Origin: Candidatus Photodesmus katoptron Akat1
Lineage (GTDB): Bacteria; Pseudomonadota; Gammaproteobacteria; Enterobacterales; Vibrionaceae
Direction: 5' to 3'
Assembly: GCF_000478685.1 (NCBI RefSeq)
Contig: NZ_AMSD01000001.1
Span: forward strand, 186,001-250,000
DNA: 64,000 nucleotides
Numbering within the stretch: position 1 is the first letter of the stretch; each line of letters starts with the position of its first letter. Shown in pieces: positions 45,195 to 54,663 of this stretch. Under the pieces are notes generated by a model. It worked only from the letters and a program-made list of their open reading frames with translations. It did no database searches and had not been told where the DNA came from. Position numbers and translations under genes: made by a program.

Positions 45195-45398
45195 TTGTGC
45201 TCCTAATATCAACACAAAAAGCATGCTTTTTACTTCACATAGAGAGTAATTACTCATTTAGATAGCTTTTATTTACTAATAAATATTACAGAATATTATA
45301 AAACTATAAGAGCTATTACATTTACATTTTTAGGATAGTATAAATTAGGAAATTAATATTTTAATAAATAGCTGACAGGGCGATAAAACGTTTTTCAG

Positions 45399-45456
45399 AA
45401 AAAAGAAAACACCAAATCATGTAGATTCATTTAACTTGATAATGACATGAATTTGG
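45399..45456 (-). terminator. candidate terminator after ispF
   Basis: On the minus strand CCAAATTCATGT (45445-45456) pairs with ACATGATTTGG (45412-45422), 11 pairs with one bulge and a 22-nt loop, followed by TGTTTTCTTTTTTCTG. It lies between ispF and nlpD, in the space left by truD-surE-pcm, and would end the ftsB-ispD-ispF transcript. Confidence 0.55.
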
Positions 45457-45494
45457 AGATAAACATCACTGTATTTCATAAATACTATCTTAGT

Positions 45495-45962
45495 TTATTT
45501 AAGCAGAACAACCGATTCACAAGCTATACCTTCTTTTCGACCAATAAAACCTAGATACTCAGTTGTTGTTGCTTTTACATTAATATTATTTATGTTAGTT
45601 TTAAGATTCTTTGAAATAACTACAGACATCATCTCTACATATGGTTTCATTTTTGGAGATTGAGCTATGATAGTAATATCTGCATTGCCTAATACATAAC
45701 CATGAAAACAAACTTTGCTATACACATGCTTAAGCATTTTAGAACTACAAACATTTTTCCAAATTATATCAGTGTTAGAAAAATGTTCACCAATATCCCC
45801 ATCACCAATTGCTCCTAATAATGCATCACATAAGGAATGCAATACCACATCACCATCTGAATGAGCGATCAAACCTTGCTTGTAAGGGATAGGAACACCG
45901 CCAATAATAAGTGGTCCTGAGCCACCGAACCTATGGACATCAAAACCATGACCAATTCTCAT
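45495..45962 (-). CDS. ispF: 2-C-methyl-D-erythritol 2,4-cyclodiphosphate synthase
   Basis: IspF cyclises CDP-ME 2-phosphate in the MEP isoprenoid pathway, source of undecaprenyl phosphate and ubiquinone tails. The 155-residue product (E. coli 159) begins at ATG 45962 with [14 protein letters not shown], containing the zinc ligands Asp8 and His10, then [19 protein letters not shown] with the third zinc histidine, [12 protein letters not shown] and [18 protein letters not shown]. An upstream in-frame ATG at 45980 would add six residues not seen in the family. It is 39 bp after ispD. Confidence 0.95.
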   Translation of the reverse strand: MRIGHGFDVHRFGGSGPLIIGGVPIPYKQGLIAHSDGDVVLHSLCDALLGAIGDGDIGEHFSNTDIIWKNVCSSKMLKHVYSKVCFHGYVLGNADITIIAQSPKMKPYVEMMSVVISKNLKTNINNINVKATTTEYLGFIGRKEGIACESVVLLK

Positions 45963-46001
45963 TATAATATAATAGTCCATTTATATTTTAAAAAAACCTG
46001 A

Positions 46002-46724
46002 CTAAACTAAATTGTTTTTTATAAAATAAAAAAAGTTAGCTAAATAAAGATCTTCTCGTTGAGTAATTTTAATATTATCTGCCCTCCCTATAACCAATGC
46101 AGGACGTTTTTCTAAATTCTCCAAAGCTGATGATTCGTCAGTGATCTTTAATCCTAAACTTAAGGCTTTGTCTAATGCATGAAATAAAATTTCAGTTTTA
46201 AACATTTGTGGTGTTAATGCATGCCACAAAGATGACCGATCTAAAGTATATCTAACGTTTTTTTGTTTATCAGCATATTTGATGGTATCTCGTACAGGTA
46301 TTGATAAAATTGCACCAACATCATGATTTAATGCCTTTTTAATCAATTTATTAATATCAGATAATTGAATACAAGGACGAACTACATCATGAACTATAAC
46401 CCATTTAGATAAACGATGTTCTTTCACATACTTAAGTGCAGACAGTACGGAATTAGCTCTATCTTTACCACCTGAAACTTTGATGACATCTGGATTGCTA
46501 GAAAGAGATAATTCTGGATAATACGGATCAAAATCAGCAATTGCAATAACTATCTTATTTATTAATGGATGACTTAATAACTTTTCTACAGAATATTCAA
46601 GTACTGTTTTACCCGATAACATTAAATACTGCTTAGGTATACTAGTTTTCATCCGACTCCCAACACCTGCAGCTGGCACGATTGCTACGATGGATTTAAC
46701 TGATAATATCCTATTTTGATTCAT
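46002..46724 (-). CDS. ispD: 2-C-methyl-D-erythritol 4-phosphate cytidylyltransferase
   Basis: IspD makes CDP-ME from MEP and CTP. The 240-residue product (E. coli 236) has the nucleotide-binding loop [14 protein letters not shown] with the lysine in [34 protein letters not shown] and ITDESSALE. The start is ATG 46724, or TTG at 46730; either overlaps the end of ftsB (14 or 20 bp), so translation is probably coupled. The ftsB-ispD-ispF order is standard for gammaproteobacteria. Confidence 0.95.
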   Translation of the reverse strand: MNQNRILSVKSIVAIVPAAGVGSRMKTSIPKQYLMLSGKTVLEYSVEKLLSHPLINKIVIAIADFDPYYPELSLSSNPDVIKVSGGKDRANSVLSALKYVKEHRLSKWVIVHDVVRPCIQLSDINKLIKKALNHDVGAILSIPVRDTIKYADKQKNVRYTLDRSSLWHALTPQMFKTEILFHALDKALSLGLKITDESSALENLEKRPALVIGRADNIKITQREDLYLANFFYFIKNNLV

Positions 46725-46992
46725 GTTCAACTAAACGATAAAATGTTTCCCCTTCTTTGATCATACCAAGTTCATATCGAGCACGCTCTTCAATAGCATC
46801 AAAACCCTGACGTAAATCAGTTATTTCAGCAAAAATTTTATCATTCTCAATTTTTAAATTAGCATTTATTTGACGTTGAACTTTAATCTCATTATGTACA
46901 GCATAAAAATCAAGAATTCCATTCTTATTAAACCAAAGCGAATATTGCAGATAAACCAATAGCAATAATAAAACTAAATTTAAAAACTTCAT
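46711..46992 (-). CDS. ftsB: cell division protein FtsB
   Basis: FtsB is a small bitopic protein that forms a coiled-coil complex with FtsL and FtsQ in the divisome. From ATG 46992 it has 93 residues: membrane helix ([19 protein letters not shown]), the conserved [10 protein letters not shown], a coiled coil with the glycine-rich break [20 protein letters not shown] and the terminal [10 protein letters not shown]. The longer frame to 47022 adds ten polar residues before the helix and is rejected. Its partners FtsL and FtsQ are both in the dcw cluster of this window. Confidence 0.93.
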   Translation of the reverse strand: MKFLNLVLLLLLVYLQYSLWFNKNGILDFYAVHNEIKVQRQINANLKIENDKIFAEITDLRQGFDAIEERARYELGMIKEGETFYRLVEHESK

Positions 46993-47060
46993 AGACTTAT
47001 CGCATGATGAAATATAAAACAAATCAAAACGTTAATTAATAGAAGAACTGATACTATTTC

Positions 47061-47864
47061 TTAATTTAAGAGTAGAAATAAAAGTAAACTAGATCCAAAA
47101 ATTAACCGATATACAGAAAACACTACCATACTAATATGAGAAATAAGTTTTAAAAAGAAATGAATACAAATATAAGAACTAACAAATGATACTATAACAC
47201 CAATTAATAAAAGATCTATAAAAATAGTTTCTGGATTTCTTATTAATCCTAAGCATAGATATACGCTAGCTAGAATAATAATTGGAATTGACATAAGAAA
47301 AGAAAAACGAATAGCAGCCTTACGTGTAAGACCTAAATGTAATGCAGCTGTAATCGTTATTCCAGATCGAGAAGTACCTGGAATTATTGCTATTGCTTGT
47401 GCAATTCCAATAAATAATGATTTCTTCCAATCTATTGAATATTCATCATTGACTAAAGTAGCATTTACATCAGCATACCAAAGTAATAAGCCAAAAGTTA
47501 TAGTAGTACTAACTATGATCCATGGATCATATAAATATAGTTCAAGAATGCCTTTTATACACAATGCAAATACACAGGTAGGTATTACTGATAATAAAAT
47601 CATCAATACTAACTGAGATTCTTTATTTGATTTACCATTTAAGATAGCGTGTAAACAAAAACTAAGCAATGTAGATAGTTCTTTTCTAAAATAAACTATA
47701 ATTGCTAATAATGTACCAGCATGTACAGCTAAACTAAAAAAAAGACCTGGATTCTCCCAACTAAAAATAACTGAAGGTAGAATTAAATGAGCTGAACTAG
47801 AAATAGGCAAGAACTCTGTAACACCTTGAATTAAAGCTAGAAAAAATACTTCTATATAATCCAC
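47061..47864 (-). CDS. uppP: undecaprenyl-diphosphate phosphatase
   Basis: UppP (BacA) recycles undecaprenyl pyrophosphate to the monophosphate carrier used in wall and O-antigen synthesis. The 267-residue, multi-pass membrane protein has the two family motifs [15 protein letters not shown] near the N-terminus and [17 protein letters not shown] in the middle, with the catalytic Glu/Ser/Arg. The start is GTG 47864, with GAGG 6 nt upstream. It supports the dcw pathway encoded at the left of the window. Confidence 0.95.
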   Translation of the reverse strand: MDYIEVFFLALIQGVTEFLPISSSAHLILPSVIFSWENPGLFFSLAVHAGTLLAIIVYFRKELSTLLSFCLHAILNGKSNKESQLVLMILLSVIPTCVFALCIKGILELYLYDPWIIVSTTITFGLLLWYADVNATLVNDEYSIDWKKSLFIGIAQAIAIIPGTSRSGITITAALHLGLTRKAAIRFSFLMSIPIIILASVYLCLGLIRNPETIFIDLLLIGVIVSFVSSYICIHFFLKLISHISMVVFSVYRLIFGSSLLLFLLLN

Positions 47865-47949
47865 AGGTTCCTCAACTTAGCTTTTTATATAACAGTTATA
47901 CAAAAAATATATTAACAGTGACATAATTCTTAATAAAATAAATAGTGAT

Positions 47950-48321
47950 TTATTTTAGTTGTTTTCTAATTTCCTTTCCTCTTTCAATCAATACACCTGC
48001 ACTTTTAGCTTCTGGTATGCATCCTTTTTTAATTAAACGAACTCTTATCCAAGGTACAGAAAAGTTATTCATTATCAATGATGCAACCTCCTCAGCGGCT
48101 TTTTCAATCAATAAAAATCGCTTAGCTTGAATATGATTCAAAATGACTTCGCTTACTTTGGTATAATCTAATGCATCAAGAATATCATCACTATGAATAG
48201 CTCTTCGATTATCGTGTAACATTTCAATATCAAAAATAAGTTTTTGCTTAATGTCTTGTTCCCAATCATGGATGCCAATTTTTGTAATGACTTCTAAATG
48301 TTCAATAAATATTTTATCCAT
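47950..48321 (-). CDS. folB: dihydroneopterin aldolase
   Basis: FolB cleaves dihydroneopterin in folate synthesis. The 123-residue product (E. coli 122) starts MDKIFIEHLEVITKIGIHDWE, carrying the conserved IG..DWE active-site segment, and has LDYTKVSEVI, IEKAAEEVASLI and VRLIKKGCIPEAKSAGV toward the end. It sits next to uppP, as in E. coli and vibrios, but plsY is missing. Confidence 0.93.
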   Translation of the reverse strand: MDKIFIEHLEVITKIGIHDWEQDIKQKLIFDIEMLHDNRRAIHSDDILDALDYTKVSEVILNHIQAKRFLLIEKAAEEVASLIMNNFSVPWIRVRLIKKGCIPEAKSAGVLIERGKEIRKQLK

Positions 48322-48634
48322 GTTTAATAAACTTCCTATATTATAATTTCAAAAAGATATAATGCACGAATATGAGAAAATAATAGAAAATTGTTAATTT
48401 CTTTTAACAAAAGCAATTGCAATTAAAGTGAGATAAGTCCATATTGGAACTAACCTATCTTAAAAAATCAAATATATCTATATTAAAAATAATTTATATA
48501 CATAACCAGTTCACTAGAACGATTAATTATTGATCAAAATTTAATAATCAGCAATGCTATAGGGAAAGTATATAAAAAATATATTAGTCATTTTACAATG
48601 ATGAATAAATAAAATGAGAGATTAATTAATATTA
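48322..48634. other. intergenic region folB / tsaB
   Basis: A 313 bp gene-free stretch between divergent folB and tsaB, very AT-rich. I see no recognisable coding remnant, RNA or strong promoter. It is probably one of the breakpoints of the recA-folB inversion discussed in the findings. Confidence 0.5.
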
Positions 48635-49321
48635 ATGAATAAAACAATTCTTGCCATAAATACAGCTACAGAAAATTGCTCTATCGCTTTAATAACACAT
48701 AACAATGAGCTCTATATACGAAATGAAATTGCTCTAAAATGTCACACTCAAAAAATTTTACCAATGATTGATGAAGTTCTAAAAGAAGCTAAAATTACCT
48801 TAAATCAGATTCATTCCATAGCCTATGCTCGCGGACCAGGTAGTTTTACAAGTTTACGTATTGGTATTTGTATTGCTAAAGGGTTAGCATTTTCTAAAAA
48901 CCTACCAATGATTGGAATTTCAAGTTTACAATCTATAGCCCAAAATATATACCGAAGATATGGCTTAACTCGAGTAGCTTGCGCAATTGATGCTCGTATG
49001 AACGAAATATATTGGGGTAATTTTTATCGCCTAAAAGACGGAAGTTGGAATTCTATTGATATAGAATCTACAATTCCATACAAAACCCTAGAAAAAAAAC
49101 TAATTAATACTAAGTCAGTTTTTGGCATAGCAAAGACAAAATTAGAGACATGCTCTGAGAATCTTAACAAGATCTTAATAAAATTTAAAAATACAAAAAC
49201 AATATATTCTGAGGCACAAGATATTGCTTATTTAGCCAAATTTGAACTTGAAAAAGGTAATGTACTAAGTGTCAATGAAGCAACTCCTGTATACCTACGA
49301 GATAAGATCGTATCTAATTGA
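48635..49321 (+). CDS. tsaB: tRNA threonylcarbamoyladenosine synthesis protein TsaB
   Basis: TsaB is the ASKHA-fold partner of TsaD in t6A synthesis. The 228-residue product (E. coli 231) begins ILAINTATENCSIAL, with HTQKILPMIDEVL, ARGPGSFTSLRIGI and CAIDARMNEIYWG, all typical of the family. The C-terminal half is shorter on insertions but complete. It stands alone between divergent folB and convergent nrdB. Confidence 0.95.
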   Translation: MNKTILAINTATENCSIALITHNNELYIRNEIALKCHTQKILPMIDEVLKEAKITLNQIHSIAYARGPGSFTSLRIGICIAKGLAFSKNLPMIGISSLQSIAQNIYRRYGLTRVACAIDARMNEIYWGNFYRLKDGSWNSIDIESTIPYKTLEKKLINTKSVFGIAKTKLETCSENLNKILIKFKNTKTIYSEAQDIAYLAKFELEKGNVLSVNEATPVYLRDKIVSN

Positions 49322-49407
49322 AACTCAGATAATAAAATGCAATCATTAAATCAAGTAAAACTCATTACATAATAGTAGAATAAAATAATTTAAGATAATA
49401 TATAAAT

Positions 49408-50541
49408 TTATAACTCAAATCCTCCTAGATCACCAACATTAATTTTGTTATCAATTTGACCAACTAAGTATGAACTAATCTCTACTTCTTGCGGTGCTGC
49501 CTGAACATTGTCTGAAGATAGCCACGCATTAATCCATGGAATCGGGTTAGATTTTGCTTCTGGATAAGCAGAATTAAGACCAACTGCTTGCATACGAAGA
49601 TTGGTAATATACTCAACATACTGACAAAGAATGTCTTCGTTTAAACCTATCATTGAACCATCTTTAAAAAGATATACAGCCCATTCTTTTTCTTGTTCAG
49701 CAGCTTTTTTAAATAAATTAAAACACTCTTGTTGGCATTCTCTTGCAATCTTTACAAAAGAAAAATCATCCTCACCATTGCGCAAAAGATTCAGCATATG
49801 CTGAGTACCAACTACATGCAACGCTTCATCACGTGCAATTAATTTAATTATTTTAGCATTACCCTCCATAAGCTCACGCTCTGCAAAAGCAAATGAGCAA
49901 GCAAAGCTAACATAAAAACGTATTGCTTCAAGTACATTTATAGACATTAAACATAAATAAATCTTTTTTTTAAGTTCATTGATATTAAGTCTAATATTTT
50001 TACCATTAATTTCATGTATACCTTCCCCATAACGGTGATAATCATTACTCATTTGAATTAAATCATCATAATAATACGCAATATCTTTTGCTCGTTTTAA
50101 AATGTATTCATTCTGAATAACATCATCAAATACAATGCTAGGATCATTGACAATATTACGAATAATATGTGTATATGAGCGAGAATGAATCGTTTCAAAA
50201 AATGACCAAGTTTCAATCCATGTTTCAACTTCAGGTAATGATACTAGTGGAAGCAAAGCAACATTTGGGCTACGACCTTGTATTGAATCTAGCAATGTTT
50301 GGTACTTAAGATTGGAAATAAAAATATGCTTCTCATGTTCTGGTAACTGATTGTAATCAATACGGTCTGCAGAAACATCGACCTCCTCTGGTCGCCAAAA
50401 AAAACTTAATTGTTTTTCAATAAGTTTTTCAAAAACTTCAAATTTTTGTTGATCATAACGAGCAATATTAACACATTGTCCGAGAAATATTGGTTCTTTC
50501 AACTGATCATTTTTTTTTTGAAAAAAAGTACTATATACCAT
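49408..50541 (-). CDS. nrdB: ribonucleotide reductase class Ia beta subunit
   Basis: NrdB carries the di-iron centre and tyrosyl radical that drives ribonucleotide reduction. The 377-residue protein (E. coli 376) is closely conserved: [33 protein letters not shown], the radical tyrosine in [12 protein letters not shown], iron-ligand helices with IARDEALH, and the C-terminal NrdA-binding tail [11 protein letters not shown]. It follows nrdA with 82 bp between. The ferredoxin gene yfaE, usually next and used to maintain the cofactor, is not present in the 86 bp before tsaB. Confidence 0.97.
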   Translation of the reverse strand: MVYSTFFQKKNDQLKEPIFLGQCVNIARYDQQKFEVFEKLIEKQLSFFWRPEEVDVSADRIDYNQLPEHEKHIFISNLKYQTLLDSIQGRSPNVALLPLVSLPEVETWIETWSFFETIHSRSYTHIIRNIVNDPSIVFDDVIQNEYILKRAKDIAYYYDDLIQMSNDYHRYGEGIHEINGKNIRLNINELKKKIYLCLMSINVLEAIRFYVSFACSFAFAERELMEGNAKIIKLIARDEALHVVGTQHMLNLLRNGEDDFSFVKIARECQQECFNLFKKAAEQEKEWAVYLFKDGSMIGLNEDILCQYVEYITNLRMQAVGLNSAYPEAKSNPIPWINAWLSSDNVQAAPQEVEISSYLVGQIDNKINVGDLGGFEL

Positions 50542-50623
50542 GGTTACCCCAATTATTTTTATACATCATTTGGAAGCAAGTGTAAGGAACATATTATATT
50601 TTCTAAAAACAAGTAGACTAATA

Positions 50624-52903
50624 TTAAATCGTACAACTTCCATCTAAACAAGAATGATTCTGGATTATTGCATCTGATTGTTCATCTTTGGCTCCATCTC
50701 GTGTATTATGATAATAAAGGGTTTTGATGCCGAATTTATAAGCAATAAGTAAATCGTGAACAAGCTGCTTCATCGGTATTTTACCACTATCATATTTACT
50801 TGGATCATAATTAGTATTAGCAGAAATAGCTTGATCAATAAACTTTTGCATTATTCCTACTAAATGCAAATAATTTTCATTAGAATCTATGTCCCATAGC
50901 AACTCATATTTCTCCTTTAGATTTATAAATTCTGGTACAACTTGCTTCAAAATCCCATCTTTTGAAGCTTTTACTGACACGTACCCACGAGGTGGTTCAA
51001 TACCATTAGTTGCATTAGAGATTTGAGAGGATGTTTCAGATGGCATTAAAGCTGTCAAAGTAGAATTTCTCAAACCATATTTTATAATTTCTTTACGCAA
51101 AGAATCCCAATCGTAATGCAACGGTTCTTTACAAACTAAATCGATATCCTTTTTATAAGTATCAATAGGCAATAAACCTCTCGCATAATTTGTCTCATTA
51201 AACAATGGACACATGCCTTTTTCCTTTGACAATGTTAGAGATGCTTTTAATAAATAGTACTGAATAGCTTCAAACGTACGATGTGTTAACTCATTGGCAC
51301 TACCATCAGAATACTTAACAGAATTCTTAGCTAAATAATAAGCAAAATTAATGACACCAACACCTAATGCTCGTCGATTCATTGTTGATTGGTATGCTGC
51401 TAGTAAAGGATAATCTTGATAATCAAGCAAAGAATCTAATGCACGCACTAACAAATCAGAAAGCTCTTCAAAATCATCTAATGATTTTATAGTACCTAAA
51501 TTAAATGCTGAAAGAGTGCATAATGCAATTTCTCCCTGATTATCTTCAAGGTGCAATAGTGGTTTCGTCGGCAAAGTAATTTCAAGACAAAGATTAGATT
51601 GACGAATAGGAGCAATGTCTGAATTAAATGAACTGTGTGTATTACAATGGTCAACATTTTGGATATAAATACGTCCAGTTGATGCGCGCTCTCGCAATAA
51701 TAGAGAAAATAATTCAACAGCACTAAGAGTCTCTTTCTTAATGGATAGATCACTTTCATATTTAACGTATAAATGCTCAAATTCATTTTGATTTGCAAAA
51801 AATGCATCGTACAAACCAGGAACATCTGAAGGAGAAAATAAGCTTATTTTCTCTCCACGAATAAGACGTCGATACATCAATTTATTTAGCTGAACTCCAT
51901 AATCCATATGACGAATTCGATTTTCTTCTACACCACGATTATTTTTCAATACTAATAAAGATTGAACTTCAGCATGCCATAAAGGATAAAATAAAGTGGC
52001 AGCACCACCACGCACACCACCTTGAGAACAAGATTTTACAGCAGCCTGAAAGTACTTATAAAATGGAATACAACCAGTATGAAATGCTTCACCACCACGA
52101 ATTTCAGATCCAAGAGCTCGAATACGACCAACGTTGACACCAATACCTGCACGTTGAGATACATAATGAACAATAGAGCTTGCTGTTGCATTTATAGAAT
52201 CCAAACTATCATCACACTCAATAAGCACACAAGAACTGAATTGACGTGTAGGAGTACGAACTCCGGACATAATTGGGGTAGGCAATGAAATTTTAAACAT
52301 GGAAATCGCATCATAAAACTGTTTGACATAATTGAGTCGATTATCTTTCGGATAATTAGCAAATAAACATGCAGAAACTAAAATATATAAAAATTGAGCA
52401 CTTTCATAAATTTTTCCAGATACACGATTTTGTACAAAGTATTTACCTTCTAACTGTTTTACAGCGGCATATGAAAAATTTAGATCACGCTTATGTTCAA
52501 TATGAAGGTCTAGTTCATCAAATTCTAGCTTTGAGTAATCCATTAATAAATGTTTATCATATTTCCCAATATTAACTAGATGAACAATATGATCAAAAAG
52601 CTTAGGTGGTTCATACTGACCATAAGCTTTTTTTCTTAAATGAAAAATAGCTAAACGCGCAGCTAGATATTGATAGTCTGGGGTTCCTTCTGAAATTAAA
52701 TCTGCTGCAGATTTAATAATAGTTTCATGGATATCTGAAGTAGTAATACCATCATAAAACTGAATGTGAGCTTTTAATTCCACTTGAGATACAGAAACAT
52801 TTTTTAAACCTTCTGAAGCCCATGTAATAACACGATGCAGCTTATCAAGATCTATGTTCTCTTTTCTTCCATCACGCTTCGTAACAGTAAGTTTTTGATT
52901 CAT
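50624..52903 (-). CDS. nrdA: ribonucleotide reductase class Ia alpha subunit
   Basis: NrdA holds the active and allosteric sites for reduction of ribonucleoside diphosphates. From ATG 52903 it has 759 residues (E. coli 761) and starts MNQKLTVTKRDGRKENIDLD, as in enterics and vibrios. It has the ATP-cone, VQNRVSGKIYESAQFLY, SSCVLIECDDSLDSI, QNVDHCNTHS, the NLCLEI active-site cysteine, the MPSETSSQISNATNGIEPPR loop and the redox pair near the C-terminus (SCLDGSCTI). The frame up to 52942 adds 13 residues not in the family. A matching promoter lies at 52954-52982. Confidence 0.97.
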   Translation of the reverse strand: MNQKLTVTKRDGRKENIDLDKLHRVITWASEGLKNVSVSQVELKAHIQFYDGITTSDIHETIIKSAADLISEGTPDYQYLAARLAIFHLRKKAYGQYEPPKLFDHIVHLVNIGKYDKHLLMDYSKLEFDELDLHIEHKRDLNFSYAAVKQLEGKYFVQNRVSGKIYESAQFLYILVSACLFANYPKDNRLNYVKQFYDAISMFKISLPTPIMSGVRTPTRQFSSCVLIECDDSLDSINATASSIVHYVSQRAGIGVNVGRIRALGSEIRGGEAFHTGCIPFYKYFQAAVKSCSQGGVRGGAATLFYPLWHAEVQSLLVLKNNRGVEENRIRHMDYGVQLNKLMYRRLIRGEKISLFSPSDVPGLYDAFFANQNEFEHLYVKYESDLSIKKETLSAVELFSLLLRERASTGRIYIQNVDHCNTHSSFNSDIAPIRQSNLCLEITLPTKPLLHLEDNQGEIALCTLSAFNLGTIKSLDDFEELSDLLVRALDSLLDYQDYPLLAAYQSTMNRRALGVGVINFAYYLAKNSVKYSDGSANELTHRTFEAIQYYLLKASLTLSKEKGMCPLFNETNYARGLLPIDTYKKDIDLVCKEPLHYDWDSLRKEIIKYGLRNSTLTALMPSETSSQISNATNGIEPPRGYVSVKASKDGILKQVVPEFINLKEKYELLWDIDSNENYLHLVGIMQKFIDQAISANTNYDPSKYDSGKIPMKQLVHDLLIAYKFGIKTLYYHNTRDGAKDEQSDAIIQNHSCLDGSCTI

Positions 52904-52953
52904 TCCACTACATTTCCTAACAAAACTAATAACACCATACATTTTATTTTAAA

Positions 52954-52982
52954 TTTATACAAAACTTGCAAATCATATTCAA
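52954..52982 (-). promoter_or_regulatory. sigma70 promoter of nrdAB
   Basis: On the minus strand TTGAAT (52977-52982) and TATAAA (52954-52959) are spaced by exactly 17 bp. Transcription would start near 52947, giving a leader of about 44 nt to the nrdA ATG at 52903. I see no clear NrdR box pair overlapping it. Confidence 0.65.
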
Positions 52983-53610
52983 GCTTGGAGCTATAGGTCC
53001 TCCCTAAAAAATTGTAGTGCTACAAGGAAATAACAAAACATAAGACTCAAGACTGAAGAAACTATAGAACAAATGATAAAATTTCTTAAAGTTTTAAATA
53101 ATTTTCAGATAGTATTCATAATGCTGTACTTAAAGATGAGATAATCTAGTAATGGCAATGCTACATGCATACTGTAGTACAGCTTGATAATGTAGGATGA
53201 TAATGAATATAACTAGTTTTTAATAGGATTAAGCGTATCTGATACGTATCATTTTTTAAAAGTAAGCATAACTAAATGCTCTATTATTTTATTTCCATCT
53301 TATTGATGAAAACTAACCTAATTTCCTATTAGCTCTTTAACAGAAGATCTTAACCAAAGTAGCTAATTAGTTCACGAAAATCTTTTTTTTAAAACACTAA
53401 TAATTCCAATTACCATCAACACTAATTATTAAAACCAACGAGAAACAAACTAGTTAGTATTTATTTACTATACTATTAATCAAATGCTAAAAAACAGCAG
53501 GTATATCTAATAAATTAAACGTGATACTACACTTAAGAATACTGCTCCTATTACTAAAATCAATAGGTTTTTTATAAATGTTCACACAACCATAAAATAC
53601 CCACTGCGTA

Positions 53611-54497
53611 GTTATAGTTCCACCAAAAGAGCTTAAATTTAATTCGGAGACCTTTGAAAATAATAAGTTTCAACACTAATTGAGCTTGACGACTAAACAA
53701 ATTAGAGAACGAGCATGCTTGAATTTAATCTTATGGTTAAAAAACTACGTCAAGAAAAAATAGAAGTCGAAGTCATTGAGTTTAATTATCAAGAACCAAC
53801 TCTAGAAACTCTAGATGCTGTTTTTCCTAATAACTGCTTCAGTACTACAAGTGATTGAATATCATATATATTTCCAATATACTGCAACCATCGGAGAAAA
53901 GAAGTCTAAATTGATTATTTAATAAAAACTTTAAAGACTTCAGGGAAAAAATATTCAACATTATGCTTTAGTAAAATATTCGAAAAACGAGCTTGTCTAG
54001 AAAGACATAGGTTCCATGGTTATTGATCATATTAATAGAACCTTTTATTCTGCTATATCAAGACCTTGTAACAAAAAAGTTTTTTAAGATTACACCAAAG
54101 GTATTACAGTATATAATTTTGTTCTAAACAAACTTGCAAGCAAGCCATCCAATCTATCACACTAATATGATGCTCAACACAGGAGAATAACTATGCATTG
54201 TTTTCGATAAAGTAATCTCAGAAGTTGACCGAGAGTTAGTATTAAGATCACTCAAAAAAAATAAGTTAGTAGTTCTAATTTCTATAGAACAAATGATACA
54301 TTTCTACGGAAATATTCTACAGCTTAGAACACTTGATAGCAATAAGATTATTGCCATGTCCTTATCAGAATTTGAATAATTTTCTCTTAATCAATTAACT
54401 GAAATATCTTATCATGGTAAAGTGTTAACATTCGAAATACCATTGAAAGTATTAGTGGAGGAAGAGTAGGCTGTATGTTAGCTGAAATATTTTTTAG
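53611..54497 (+). pseudogene. CtlX-type arginine deiminase-related protein, decayed
   Basis: Pieces of one protein family appear in order on the plus strand but in changing frames: VIVPPKELKFNSETFENNKF (53611), EFNLMVKKLRQEKIEVEVIE then LDAVFPNN (53721-53850), GSMVIDHINRTFYSAISRP (54010), HPIYHTNMMLNTGE then a stop and LCIVFDKVISEV (54146-54230), ISIEQMIHFYGNILQLR (54277), and GCMLAEIFF with the catalytic cysteine (54470). These match the amidinotransferase-fold CtlX family (DAVFPNNW, GSMVLDH, IYHTNVMM, CMLAEIF). At least three frame changes and several stops make it non-functional. It is a distant relative of arcA, which is intact. Confidence 0.8.
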
Positions 54498-54522
54498 GCT
54501 GTATGTTAACTGAAATATTTTT
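54467..54522 (+). repeat. 28-nt tandem duplication
   Basis: Two adjacent 28-nt copies (54467-54494 and 54495-54522) differ at one base (54481 G, 54509 A). The unit covers the last codons of the CtlX-like relic, including its catalytic cysteine codon, so it is probably a slippage duplication that occurred as the gene decayed. Confidence 0.9.
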
Positions 54523-54663
54523 ATAAAAGTTCAAATGAGTACTTCTTGATTTTAAAAAAAACTAGCAATTTTTGTTTGGATATGATTAATAATATGGGAT
54601 AGAATTAGTCTGTTCTAAAGATAAGGATGTTGCTGCTGATTTGTAGCTATTGGAGGGGAATAC

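Larger units (their letters stand above)
52943..54626. other. gene-free region nrdA / sppA with a decayed gene
   Basis: The largest non-coding stretch here, 1684 bp. From right of nrdA: the nrdAB promoter (52954-52982); a short hairpin TTGTAG/CTACAA at 53012-53025; a GTATC/GATAC/GTATC cluster at 53235-53250; then about 350 bp with nothing recognised. 53611-54497 is the relic of a CtlX-like gene, followed by a 28-nt tandem duplication. A 17-nt sequence, CTATAGAACAAATGATA, occurs at both 53062 and 54282. The final 100 bp lead into sppA. Confidence 0.6.
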
